A stretch of DNA of 64,000 bases from Echinicola vietnamensis DSM 17526 (lineage in GTDB: Bacteria > Bacteroidota > Bacteroidia > Cytophagales > Cyclobacteriaceae), in assembly GCF_000325705.1 (NCBI RefSeq), contig NC_019904.1:1558001-1622000 (forward strand), in the 5' to 3' direction. Made by a program: the position numbers and the translations under genes. Within the stretch, counting starts at the first letter, position 1, and each line of letters begins with the position of its first letter. The notes beneath the pieces are model-generated. The model saw only the letters and a program-made list of their open reading frames with translations, was not told the DNA's origin and did not search any database. Shown in pieces: positions 8,085 through 15,959 of the stretch.

Positions 8085-8718
8085 GGTAGAGGGATTTTAT
8101 GGTGCTTGACGATCGTTGGCTACCGTCATCCTGCCGGGACAGGAAGGCGAGCTTTGAAGTATGGCGCTTCACCTGCAGGTACAGCCGGCGGATGTCCTTA
8201 TGCATATGGTCTATGATGCGGAGCCTTTCGACGTCTTCCATCTGGTAGAAAAAAGGCTTTATGGTATTTTCTGTTTGCGTCAGTATTTTAAGGGATTGCC
8301 TCAACACCTCCCGGTAATAGGTTTCCAATGCCTGCCTTTGACCGGGCTTCAGGGGCATTCTCCGAAACAGTGTCCTTCCCCTTTCCACTTCATAGAGGAT
8401 ATATTGCTGGTATTCCAGCACTTTTGACAATCCATGGTAGCGGGATACGACAGGGCTCATCCTGTCGAGGCGGGCAAAGAAGTCCCGGTGCAGGGAGAAC
8501 TCCCCACCGGTAATATCTTCGACTGTTTGCCATCCGGTTTTCACAATTTGGTAGCCATCTTTGGCCACCTCCATATAGGCTTGAAGGGCGATGATCTGTT
8601 GTACCAGGTATTCCTTTTGTGTCTTTTTTTGATCGAACCACTCTTTCCAGTTCTGGCCATACGACGGCGCAGCAAGGATCAGAAGGCCTAAGGTGAGGAT
8701 GTAGTGTTTACTTTTCAT
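8071..8718 (-). CDS. Secreted conjugation protein, TraI-like paralog 2
   Basis: 215 residues with a signal peptide (about 1-21, ending PSYGQ). It is a helical protein with the shared block YYREVLRQSLKILTQT...MEDVERLRIIDHMHKDI. It is the middle one of three tandem paralogs that overlap each other by 11-14 nt. The C-terminal tail is serine-rich and unlike its two relatives. The role is inferred only from its place in the transfer operon. Confidence 0.78.
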   Translation of the reverse strand: MKSKHYILTLGLLILAAPSYGQNWKEWFDQKKTQKEYLVQQIIALQAYMEVAKDGYQIVKTGWQTVEDITGGEFSLHRDFFARLDRMSPVVSRYHGLSKVLEYQQYILYEVERGRTLFRRMPLKPGQRQALETYYREVLRQSLKILTQTENTIKPFFYQMEDVERLRIIDHMHKDIRRLYLQVKRHTSKLAFLSRQDDGSQRSSSTIKSLYHETP

Positions 8719-9394
8719 AGAGCTTTTTTAGGGGTTGGACCTGCGTGCGGGAGCGGTTTTCGGCTATGGAGAGATTGCGGCGGTTAAAGCTGCGCAGGGC
8801 ATTGAGGTTTTCCGTTACCCTTTGGTCGGTATCGTGGATGATGCGCAGCCGCTCGGCATCGTTCATCTGCACGGTAAAGGCCGTCATTACATCCAAGAGG
8901 TAATCGAGGTTTTCCAGGCTTCGCCCAAGTATTTCCGAATAGGTTGCCGCCATGGCCTGCTTTTCTTCCGGGCTGAAGGCCTCATGGGCAGAGAGCACCG
9001 GCCATACCCTGTGGTATTCCTCCACCAGTTGGGCCTGTTTTTCGGCAATGTCTTTCACTTGCCGGTATTGATCCAGGGCACTCTTTACTTTCCAGAGTTC
9101 TTCGAACAGCGCATCGTATTGCTGCCGTTGCTTGTCATTCCAGCCGGAGATCTCCTTCAGGGAGAGTTTGGAAAGGGTATTTTCCAGCACCTTCTGTACA
9201 TTTTGCAGCCATATCGTTTTGTTCTGCAGGCGCTGCACTTTCAGGTCGATGGCTTTGATGACTTTTTTGACCCCGGCTTTGATCACCTGAAGGATCACCG
9301 TCAAAGGGATGGCCTCTGCCTGTTGGTGGGGCGCCACCGAAAACAGTAACGTCAGGGAAAGGGTCAGGATGGAGATGTATTTCTTGAGTTTCAT
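8708..9394 (-). CDS. Secreted conjugation protein, TraI-like paralog 1
   Basis: 228 residues with a signal peptide (to about residue 28, ending QQAEA). A hydrophobic stretch PLTVILQVIKAGVKKVI follows, then long helices. It shares the block TYSEILGRSLENLDYL...MNDAERLRIIHDTDQ with the next two genes. Of the three it looks closest to the TraI commonly seen after traG. It starts 3 nt after the traG stop. Confidence 0.8.
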   Translation of the reverse strand: MKLKKYISILTLSLTLLFSVAPHQQAEAIPLTVILQVIKAGVKKVIKAIDLKVQRLQNKTIWLQNVQKVLENTLSKLSLKEISGWNDKQRQQYDALFEELWKVKSALDQYRQVKDIAEKQAQLVEEYHRVWPVLSAHEAFSPEEKQAMAATYSEILGRSLENLDYLLDVMTAFTVQMNDAERLRIIHDTDQRVTENLNALRSFNRRNLSIAENRSRTQVQPLKKLYEK

Positions 9395-9397
9395 ATG

Positions 9398-11860
9398 CTA
9401 GTTGTTTTCCCGTGCCAGGGCGGCGATGGCTTTTTTGCGGTCCCCGTATTTTTGGGTCAGCCGGTCGATCTGTATTTTTTCCTTCTCTTCGGTGGTATAG
9501 GCCAGGTATTCGGCTTTGCTGACCTCGGTGCGGTACACCTTGGAGAGCTGCCCGCCCAGGGAGATAAAGACTTCCTTGTACAGCCTTCCCGGTTCATTGG
9601 CCTTGTTGATGCTCAATGCCAGGGCCTTTTCCTTTTCGGTCAGGCCCAATAATTCCTGGATGCGGTCGAATTTGTTCTGGTACTTGGACTGGTCCAAAAG
9701 GATCTTGCAGTCCGAATTGTTGATGATCGCCTCTTTGACGACCGGCGAGGAAATGATGTCCTCCACCTCCTGGGTGACGACGATGGCCTCCCCATAGAAT
9801 TTCCGGACGGTCTTAAACAAATATTTCAGGTACTCGGCCATCCCTTCCTTGGCGATGGCCTTCCAGGCCTCTTCCACAAGGATCATCTTGCGCACACCTT
9901 TGAGCTTTCGCATCTTGGCGATGAAGATCTCCATGATAATGATGGTCACCACCGGGAACAGGATGGGATGGTCCTTGATGTTGTCCAGCTCAAAGACAAT
10001 AAAGCGCTGGTTTAAGAGGTCCAGGTTTTCGGTGGCATTCAAAAGGTAGTCAAACTCACCGCCTTCATAGTAGGGGCGTAGTACATACATGAAATTCTCG
10101 ATGTCAAAATCCCTGTCTTTCACCCCGTCGCGTTTTAAGACATCCCGGAATTCCAGTTCGAGGTATTCATAAAAGGAATTAAAGCCAGGAGTCACTTCCC
10201 TGGAATGCGACAGATACTCGTAATATCCCGTGATCGCATTGGAAAGAGCTACATATTCGGAGCGTTTGAAAGGCTCGTCATCTTTTTTCCACAGGGCCAA
10301 AAGGAGGGTTTTCAGGCTCTCCTTTTTCTCGGTATCGGGCATTTTGCCGTCGGGTGTCACAAAGGGATTAAAGCGGATGGGGCTGTTTTCCTCATAGGTA
10401 AAGTAGTATCCGTCCACCAGGTCACACAGCCCCCGGTAGGAATGGCCAACATCCACCAGCACCACATGGGTACCCTGCTCATAATAGTGGCGTACCATGT
10501 GGTTGGTAAAGAAAGATTTTCCACTGCCCGAAGGCCCGAGGATAAATTTGTTGCGGTTGGTGATGTACCCCTTTTTCATGGGCTCGTCGGAGATGTCCAC
10601 ATTGACCGGGTTTCCGGTAATGCGGTCCCCCAGCCGTATGCCCACGGGACTTACCGATGAACGGTAGTTGGTTTCCATGTTCAGAAAGCAGCTGGCCGGG
10701 CCGATGAAGGTATCGAAGGTCTCATTGACGGGGAAAGCGCCCTGGTTGCCGGGAAGGCCTGCCCAAAACAGCTGCGGGGTGCCTACGGTTTCCTGTCGTG
10801 GGGTCACATCCATTTTGGAGAGGGCCGCCGAAGCTTTGTTGCGCAGTTCGGCGAGCTCTTCCCTTTTAGTGGTCCATAACATCAGGTTAAAATGCGCTTT
10901 AACCGCTTTGCGCCCCTCGGATATCGCTTCATTTAAAAAGGCAGCCGTGGCATCTTTGGCGATGGCATTTTCCCGGGAATAGGCCGCCAGGCTTTCCAGC
11001 CTAAGGCGTTTGGCTTCCAGTTTTTTTATGGTCTTTTGGTGGTCCTCGATAAAGAGGTACTGGTTATAGATATGGTTACAGGGAAGCATGGCTCCTACGG
11101 GCACGGCATAGCCACAACGAAAGTCCGTTTTGTCGGTGGCGTATTTTTCCAGTCTTCCGTCGGGCAGGACACTTCCCGGCAAATCTTCCACATCCGCCAG
11201 GGAATACAGCTGGACATATTTATCCCCGATCTGCCACTCCGGTTTAAACCGGATGTCCATCAGTCGGGGTTTTCCGGCGTTTTCCAGGAAAAGGTAGTTT
11301 TCCAATACCCCCGAACGGTGGGAGGTGCCGCATATATCCTCAGCGGAAAGAGATTTTAAGGACATCCCGCCGTCTTCAAGGATCTGGCGAAACTGCCCTA
11401 AGGTATCCTCAAAGTCCTCGCGGGCCTTTTCCGATACCGCTTCGGGCGGCACCAGGGAAGACCGCAAGAGGTTGGACACTGCCGAGGTGCCCAGAGGTTT
11501 GTCCAGGGGGCGCTGGGTAATGAAGATATGGCAGCGGTGATCCAAAAAGGGACGTTCGTGGAAAAAGCGCTCACTGCTTTGCGAGAGAAAGGACTGGTCC
11601 AAAGTAAAGGTTGCCTGGTGCCCTTCCCGGGTAAACCGGTCCTGCTTATGGAAGATGCTGTTTACCGGCAAAATGCGGATGGCCTTTACCCAGGTGTGGT
11701 GCAGGGCCAGGTAATCTTCACCGGAAAGGGTAAAGATTTCCGGGAGGGTGATGGAAAAGGCCGCCGTGATGTCCCCCTGCCGGGAGATGATGCGATCCTT
11801 TTCCACTTTAAACAGAGGAAAGTTGTCCTTCAGGTCGATATGGCGGTCGCTAAAGATCAT
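9398..11860 (-). CDS. traG: TraG, VirB4-like conjugation ATPase
   Basis: 820 residues, the usual size of Bacteroides TraG. Walker A GPSGSGKSFF lies at about residues 440-449. Walker B (KMILVEEAWKAI) lies near 658, followed by the TVRKFYGEAIVVTQEVEDI block typical of VirB4 ATPases. The N-terminal half is the strand-rich VirB4 domain. The protein energises assembly of the type IV secretion channel at the cytoplasmic face. It overlaps traF by 4 nt. Confidence 0.95.
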   Translation of the reverse strand: MIFSDRHIDLKDNFPLFKVEKDRIISRQGDITAAFSITLPEIFTLSGEDYLALHHTWVKAIRILPVNSIFHKQDRFTREGHQATFTLDQSFLSQSSERFFHERPFLDHRCHIFITQRPLDKPLGTSAVSNLLRSSLVPPEAVSEKAREDFEDTLGQFRQILEDGGMSLKSLSAEDICGTSHRSGVLENYLFLENAGKPRLMDIRFKPEWQIGDKYVQLYSLADVEDLPGSVLPDGRLEKYATDKTDFRCGYAVPVGAMLPCNHIYNQYLFIEDHQKTIKKLEAKRLRLESLAAYSRENAIAKDATAAFLNEAISEGRKAVKAHFNLMLWTTKREELAELRNKASAALSKMDVTPRQETVGTPQLFWAGLPGNQGAFPVNETFDTFIGPASCFLNMETNYRSSVSPVGIRLGDRITGNPVNVDISDEPMKKGYITNRNKFILGPSGSGKSFFTNHMVRHYYEQGTHVVLVDVGHSYRGLCDLVDGYYFTYEENSPIRFNPFVTPDGKMPDTEKKESLKTLLLALWKKDDEPFKRSEYVALSNAITGYYEYLSHSREVTPGFNSFYEYLELEFRDVLKRDGVKDRDFDIENFMYVLRPYYEGGEFDYLLNATENLDLLNQRFIVFELDNIKDHPILFPVVTIIIMEIFIAKMRKLKGVRKMILVEEAWKAIAKEGMAEYLKYLFKTVRKFYGEAIVVTQEVEDIISSPVVKEAIINNSDCKILLDQSKYQNKFDRIQELLGLTEKEKALALSINKANEPGRLYKEVFISLGGQLSKVYRTEVSKAEYLAYTTEEKEKIQIDRLTQKYGDRKKAIAALARENN

Positions 11861-12177
11861 GTATGGTCTTTAAGGGTTAAGAAAGGTTTTCTGCTGCGGC
11901 AGCGGATACTTTGGGGCACCTGCCGGTAGGCAGTGGCCTTCATCAGCCCGTGCTGCCCGTATTTACCGGAATAGTGAAAGACCCCGTAAAAGAGGGCTCC
12001 GCCCAAAACAAGGGCGCCCCCCAGGCAAAGGTATTTGGAGAGGCCCAGCATGTAGGCCACGGCAAAAAGGACCAGCAGTACCACCAGCCCCACGGCGAGA
12101 TAGGCGATATACTGGGCTTTGAGCCCTTTAAAGACCAGGGGCGCATTGATCCCTTTGTTGATCGTGTAGGGATTCAT
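11857..12177 (-). CDS. traF: TraF, VirB3-like membrane protein (DUF4133 type)
   Basis: 106 residues. It begins with NPYTINKGINAPLVFKGLKA, the hallmark of DUF4133 proteins. Two membrane helices follow (about 24-45 and 52-68). Position directly before the VirB4-like ATPase, the size and the two helices agree with a VirB3-like role. It overlaps both neighbours by 4 nt. Confidence 0.88.
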   Translation of the reverse strand: MNPYTINKGINAPLVFKGLKAQYIAYLAVGLVVLLVLFAVAYMLGLSKYLCLGGALVLGGALFYGVFHYSGKYGQHGLMKATAYRQVPQSIRCRSRKPFLTLKDHT

Positions 12178-12626
12178 AGTTTCTGTCCTTTGGTGTTTTG
12201 GGTTTTCTGCTGCCGCCGGTTTTGGGCGACGTGTTCCAGAAGACCGGTCTTCTCCAGGGGAGTGATGTTGGCTACCCTTTTTTCCTGCATGGGGTACCCC
12301 TTTTGGAAGTAATCGTCGGCCATCCCGTATTTACGGGCCATGCCCACCGGGTCCAGGTGCAGCTCGTGGGGGATCTCCACCATGACCACATCTTTGGGGA
12401 CGTGGGTCATTTCCTGTGAAGCGTAGAAGAGCTCCTGTCTCCGGGAACGGAAGAAAAACAAATAATTCTCCCCGTTTTCACTGGTGACCATCTGGTCAAA
12501 CTTCAGGTTTTTCCACGGTTCCTTTTTATTGCGGAGCTCCTGGAGCTTTATGTCGATGGTGTAGGTGTGCCCGGCGATGTCTATTTCGGGCAAGATTCCG
12601 GCTATGCGTTTTTCCAATGCATTCAT
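12174..12626 (-). CDS. Hypothetical protein between traE and traF
   Basis: 150 residues from the ATG at 12626, 11 nt after the traE stop. A longer frame reaching 12746 would overlap traE almost fully, so I reject that start. The product is soluble, with LEKRIAGILPEIDIAGHTYTI at the start, DQMVTSENGENYLFFFRSRR in the middle and a Gln/Lys-rich tail. I do not recognise the family. Its insertion between the normally adjacent traE and traF suggests a role in transfer in this lineage. Confidence 0.7.
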   Translation of the reverse strand: MNALEKRIAGILPEIDIAGHTYTIDIKLQELRNKKEPWKNLKFDQMVTSENGENYLFFFRSRRQELFYASQEMTHVPKDVVMVEIPHELHLDPVGMARKYGMADDYFQKGYPMQEKRVANITPLEKTGLLEHVAQNRRQQKTQNTKGQKL

Positions 12627-12637
12627 ACAAGAAAGGG

Positions 12638-12943
12638 TTATACTCCGAAGAAACTTTGCAGTACCGTGGCTACCACTACCAGGAATACACAACTGCCGAA
12701 CCATGCGGCGGCAACCTTGCCGGTGTCCGGCTCCCCGTTGTTCCATTTGTTAAAGACTTTCACCGCACCGATCAACCCGACTATGGCACCAATGGCATAC
12801 ATCAGGTTGGTACCGCTCTGGAAGTAGCTGCGCACCTTGTTGGTCGCTTCATTGATCCCGGCATTGCCGTCCTGTCCGAATACGGAAAAGGCCAATAGCA
12901 GCAGTGCCAGGGTGGGCAGGAATTTGAGATACTTGTGTTTCAT
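12638..12943 (-). CDS. traE: TraE, pilin-like conjugation protein (DUF4134 type)
   Basis: 101 residues: a signal peptide (about 1-23, ending VFGQ), a short linker, then two hydrophobic helices (about 44-64 and 78-98). The block INEATNKVRSYFQSGTNLMY is typical of DUF4134/TraE. The fold resembles VirB2 pilins, so this is the likely pilus or channel subunit. Confidence 0.88.
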   Translation of the reverse strand: MKHKYLKFLPTLALLLLAFSVFGQDGNAGINEATNKVRSYFQSGTNLMYAIGAIVGLIGAVKVFNKWNNGEPDTGKVAAAWFGSCVFLVVVATVLQSFFGV

Positions 12944-12953
12944 GATAAGAGGT

Positions 12954-13367
12954 TTAGGCGTTTTCGATGGTGTGGGAGAGAGCTTCCTCAGAGAGCGATA
13001 TCCCGTTGGAGCGGGCCATCTGAAGGGTATGGTTCAGGATGGTCTTTTGAAAGGCCGGGACATGGCGTCCTTTAAAGTGTGCCAGCCGCTGGCGCAATTC
13101 TTCCAGCAGTTGCTCGGAGGACCGGCAGCGGGGCACTATGGCGGAGATGTCCAGGGTGAGCTTGCTGAGCTCGGTAAAGGCCCGGTCAAACTCTTCTTCG
13201 CTTAGCTGGATGACCGTAGATCTTTTTTTCTTTGGTTTTACGGTCCGCTTTGAAAAGCCCCCGGCCAGCTCACGGCGGTAATAGCGCAGGCCGACATAGG
13301 TGTAATACAGGGCAGCCATTGCGGCCAGGGCAAAGAGGAACTGTTCCCACGAAATGTGCTCGATCAT
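12954..13367 (-). CDS. Hypothetical membrane-anchored protein upstream of traE
   Basis: 137 residues from the ATG at 13367 (MIEHISWEQF); an upstream start at 13415 is possible but adds only unlike sequence. One N-terminal membrane helix (about 8-26, with LFALAAMAALYYTYVGL) is followed by a basic stretch KRTVKPKKKRS and a helical cytoplasmic domain. Its place ahead of traE is where other elements carry traD-like small genes. I do not recognise the family. Confidence 0.65.
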   Translation of the reverse strand: MIEHISWEQFLFALAAMAALYYTYVGLRYYRRELAGGFSKRTVKPKKKRSTVIQLSEEEFDRAFTELSKLTLDISAIVPRCRSSEQLLEELRQRLAHFKGRHVPAFQKTILNHTLQMARSNGISLSEEALSHTIENA

Positions 13368-13461
13368 AGTATTTTGGTAAAATGTTCGGGGACAAAAGTG
13401 TGGGAGACGGGCCACAATTGTTCACACTGTGACCCGAAGGTGGGTTCCGGTAAGGGTGTTT

Positions 13462-14307
13462 TTAGTCGAATTTTTCCCCTTTGCCGTCCAGATCGGTGTT
13501 GTCCATCCACTTTTCCAGGGCATGGGTAAGGCGCTTTAGAAAATGGGTGCGCCCCGATTTGCGGATGCGGATTTCCTGGAAGGTGCGGTAGTATTGCGAC
13601 ATATCTTGCTGGAAGACCTTTTCCACGACCGTGGCAATATCCCGGATGGTCGCCTGGCCGTTGTTGAATACACCCGCCGCTTTCAAGGCATAGGTAAGCT
13701 CAATTAAGGCCACCTTGGGAGCCGTCCACTTCAGTCGGGCTTTTCCTGTGGCGGTCTCCGGGTTTTTTAAGGTGCGGATTTGCTGGTGGAGATGTTCTTT
13801 CAGGCGGGAATATGCCTTAAATCGGGAGAAGCGATAGCTTCCCAGGGTGGAAAACGGGGCATCCCGCTGAATGAAGGGTTTATCGGGAAGGAAAGGCACC
13901 TTCGGGGCATTGCGCCGGAAGAGGTATTCATCCAGGTCATTGCGGTCCAGCCTGAAGTAGGTGTACAAAAAGTGGTGGCGCTGAAAATAACTGCGGATAA
14001 AGGCGAGCTGCCTTTTAAAGTGTTGGGCGATCTCCTTGGGTTCTATCGGAATGGTGGAATGCATGTAATAGAGCTCCCCGTAATAGATCTGCTCCGATAC
14101 AAAGCGTGGTTTTACCTGCTTGAAAAAGTAAATTTCCTCGGGCGGGGTAAAATCATAGCCCGCAAACTTCTCTTTTAATTGATCCAGGGCTGTGTGCACA
14201 CAGGAGAAACATTCCTGCGCTTCCCGCAAAGGCGGGTGCTGTGCCAGATGGACCTCGTGTAATTGGGATTTTAACCCCTGGTAGAGTTCATGACAAAGGT
14301 GTCTCAT
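13462..14307 (-). CDS. rteC: RteC-family protein
   Basis: 281 residues. The sequence around FFKQVKPRFVSEQIYYGELY and the C-terminal KVALIELTYALKAAGVFNNG...DIATVVEKVFQ match RteC-domain proteins. In CTnDOT, RteC activates excision genes under tetracycline control; here neither tetQ nor rteA/rteB is in view, so the regulatory input is unknown. It has its own likely promoter (TAGTTTTG, minus strand, 14413-14406) about 100 bp upstream. It ends 94 bp before the next operon gene. Confidence 0.85.
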   Translation of the reverse strand: MRHLCHELYQGLKSQLHEVHLAQHPPLREAQECFSCVHTALDQLKEKFAGYDFTPPEEIYFFKQVKPRFVSEQIYYGELYYMHSTIPIEPKEIAQHFKRQLAFIRSYFQRHHFLYTYFRLDRNDLDEYLFRRNAPKVPFLPDKPFIQRDAPFSTLGSYRFSRFKAYSRLKEHLHQQIRTLKNPETATGKARLKWTAPKVALIELTYALKAAGVFNNGQATIRDIATVVEKVFQQDMSQYYRTFQEIRIRKSGRTHFLKRLTHALEKWMDNTDLDGKGEKFD

Positions 14308-14405
14308 GACAAATAGTTGGTTTTGGAATGGCCGGGATATTCCGGTAGGTCACCGTTGTTTGCTTCATCCCGGGCCATGCCCGTGAAACATACGTTGAAG
14401 TGGAG

Positions 14406-14413
14406 CAAAACTA
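14406..14413 (-). promoter_or_regulatory. -7 promoter element for rteC
   Basis: The minus strand reads TAGTTTTG, an exact match to the Bacteroidota -7 consensus TAnnTTTG, about 100 bp ahead of the rteC ATG. No clear TTTG at -33 is present. The preceding gene is closed by its own hairpin, which makes a promoter here necessary. Confidence 0.5.
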
Positions 14414-14520
14414 CCTTTTCCGGGAGAAAGAACGGGGAATTGGGCGATGGGGGAATGTTCCAGTTACTAAAAATCGGTACTGAAATACCGTGTTCCCTGC
14501 CCGAAATAAAAGGGCGAAAT

Positions 14521-14554
14521 CAAAAGTACCCGCGGTAAAACACCTGCGGGTACC
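14521..14554 (-). terminator. Terminator after the 121-residue ORF
   Basis: A perfect 8-bp stem (GTACCCGC at 14526-14533 with GCGGGTAC at 14546-14553) and a 12-nt loop, followed on the minus strand by TTTTG. It lies just downstream of the stop at 14560 and isolates that gene from rteC. Confidence 0.7.
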
Positions 14555-14559
14555 TTGGC

Positions 14560-14925
14560 TCAGGGCTGGATAAATTCAATGGAAGCGGACATCTCCACCT
14601 GTGGCGGCTGGCCGGGAATATGCCGTATCTTACTCTGGCTTTCCATATCGGTTTGCTTGGTTCTGAAAGTCTGCGGGGGACCGAAAATCTCGATCTGTGT
14701 TCGCGCCACCAGCAATGCCGCCAGCTGGGCACCCCACATAAACAGGACCTTTTCCGGTACACCATCGAGGTATTCCATCTGCTGGTCGGTGACGGTAAAC
14801 TTATTGGTCAGCCAGCTTTTGAAATCGCTGCACACCTGTTGGGCCTCTTCCAATAGCAGTTCGTCATTGAGGGCATAAAGCTCACCCATCACCTGGTTCA
14901 TTCCTTCCGGATTCAGTTCAGTCAT
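14560..14925 (-). CDS. Hypothetical protein with its own terminator
   Basis: 121 residues, acidic and soluble. The middle has YLDGVPEKVLFMWGAQLAALLVARTQIEIFGPP, an amphipathic helix followed by a turn. No known domain comes to mind. It is transcribed alone, divergently from the LytTR regulator gene, and a terminator follows at once. It could be a small regulatory or accessory factor of the element. Confidence 0.65.
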   Translation of the reverse strand: MTELNPEGMNQVMGELYALNDELLLEEAQQVCSDFKSWLTNKFTVTDQQMEYLDGVPEKVLFMWGAQLAALLVARTQIEIFGPPQTFRTKQTDMESQSKIRHIPGQPPQVEMSASIEFIQP

Positions 14926-14991
14926 AATATCAAAAGTTTGGTTATTAATACATTTAAAATCAACTATTTAACGATAAAACCTACGATGTTT

Positions 14992-14999
14992 TATATTTG
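14992..14999 (+). promoter_or_regulatory. -7 promoter element for the LytTR gene
   Basis: TATATTTG matches TAnnTTTG exactly. Transcription would start near 15006, so the ATG codons upstream (14938, 14983) cannot be used and translation should begin at 15049 or 15019. This element decides the start of the downstream gene. Confidence 0.6.
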
Positions 15000-15048
15000 T
15001 AGCTATATTCTTACATTAATGTGTGTCTCGGAAGGGTGTAAAAGGAGA

Positions 15049-15888
15049 ATGGAAGAAAAGCAATCTTTTTTACCGGCGGCAAGGCCTGCCCATAGTGCAG
15101 TAGGCTATAATGATTTGTATTTCCGGCTGATCATTGGAGTGATGGGGGCTTTGTTTATCAGCCTGTATGGCACCATGGAGGGTTTTTGGGAACATTTTCT
15201 TATGCCCGCATTTTACGTGGAATTCTTTTCCTCCCTTTTGATCACCCTGGTCATTATCGAGTTCATTTACCGTACTACCGTTTACCTGGACAAATACTAC
15301 GACTGGCAGCAGCGGCCCATTATCCGTTTATGCCTGCAATTTTTCCTGGGGGTGATGGTGCCCGGGGTCATCGACTTTATCCTGGCGGCCGTTTATTTTA
15401 AGGTTTACGGGTTGAACATTATTGAGGACACCTATTACGTAGCCTATGCCCTGCCGCTGATCATGGCGATGATCTTTATTTTCAACCTGTATTACGTCTG
15501 CCATTATTTCTTTTTAAAGCTGCGATCCGTGCAGCATGCGGGAAACGGGAAAAAGCAAACCATCCTGGTGCAAAAAGGGACTAAAAACATTCCTTTGCCC
15601 GTAGTACAGATCAGTTACATAGAAAGGTCCAATCGCCATAACTTTTTAACGACCCTCAGCGGGGAGAGTTATTTGATTTCCTATTCGTTGGAAGAGCTGG
15701 AGGATTTGTTGGACCCACGGCTTTTTTTCCGGGTGAACCGGCAGGTTCTGGTGCATTTTGCCTCGTGCCGTCATTTTGAACTGGGCGAGCACGGCAAATT
15801 GCTCCTGTATTTGAAACCTGCCACGGATACACCTATCGTGGTGAGCCAAAAAAGAGCCAAACGGTTTAAGGAATGGATGGACAGATAA
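15049..15888 (+). CDS. Membrane-bound LytTR-family transcriptional regulator
   Basis: 279 residues from the ATG at 15049, chosen because a promoter element covers the earlier ATG. Four predicted membrane helices lie in the first 160 residues. A LytTR DNA-binding domain fills the last 100 residues (IPLPVVQISYIERSNRHNFL, then YLISYSLEELEDLLDPRLFFRVNRQVLV). Proteins of this build sense an envelope signal and act on DNA directly from the membrane. It faces away from the conjugation genes, whose expression it may control; that link rests only on position. Confidence 0.85.
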   Translation: MEEKQSFLPAARPAHSAVGYNDLYFRLIIGVMGALFISLYGTMEGFWEHFLMPAFYVEFFSSLLITLVIIEFIYRTTVYLDKYYDWQQRPIIRLCLQFFLGVMVPGVIDFILAAVYFKVYGLNIIEDTYYVAYALPLIMAMIFIFNLYYVCHYFFLKLRSVQHAGNGKKQTILVQKGTKNIPLPVVQISYIERSNRHNFLTTLSGESYLISYSLEELEDLLDPRLFFRVNRQVLVHFASCRHFELGEHGKLLLYLKPATDTPIVVSQKRAKRFKEWMDR

Positions 15889-15889
15889 A

Positions 15890-15918
15890 AAGAAGGTCGC
15901 TCAATTGAGCAACCTTCT
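15890..15918 (-). terminator. Terminator shared by convergent genes
   Basis: The dyad AGAAGGT-GCTCAATTGAGC-ACCTTCT forms a long hairpin with one C/A mismatch. On the minus strand it is followed by TTTTTA, so it ends the transcript of the giant T9SS gene; it may also stop the LytTR transcript. Confidence 0.75.
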
Positions 15919-15959
15919 CCTGTTGAACCAAATGTTCAAGTAAAACCACCTTACCTGTT

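Noticed and set aside
2749..9349. Many long open frames on the plus strand through the tra region
   Set aside because: They mirror the GC-rich minus-strand tra genes, which have family matches and tight operon spacing. Overlapping plus-strand frames show no family resemblance.
7446..9394. Reading of the TraI-like paralogs as tellurite resistance (TerB) proteins
   Set aside because: Signal peptides, position inside the tra operon and lack of other ter genes argue for a conjugation role; the label is a common database carry-over.
12627..12746. Longer start for the gene between traE and traF
   Set aside because: It would overlap traE over almost 110 bp in another frame; the added residues look like out-of-frame traE. 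The ATG at 12626, 11 nt after traE, is the usual operon spacing.
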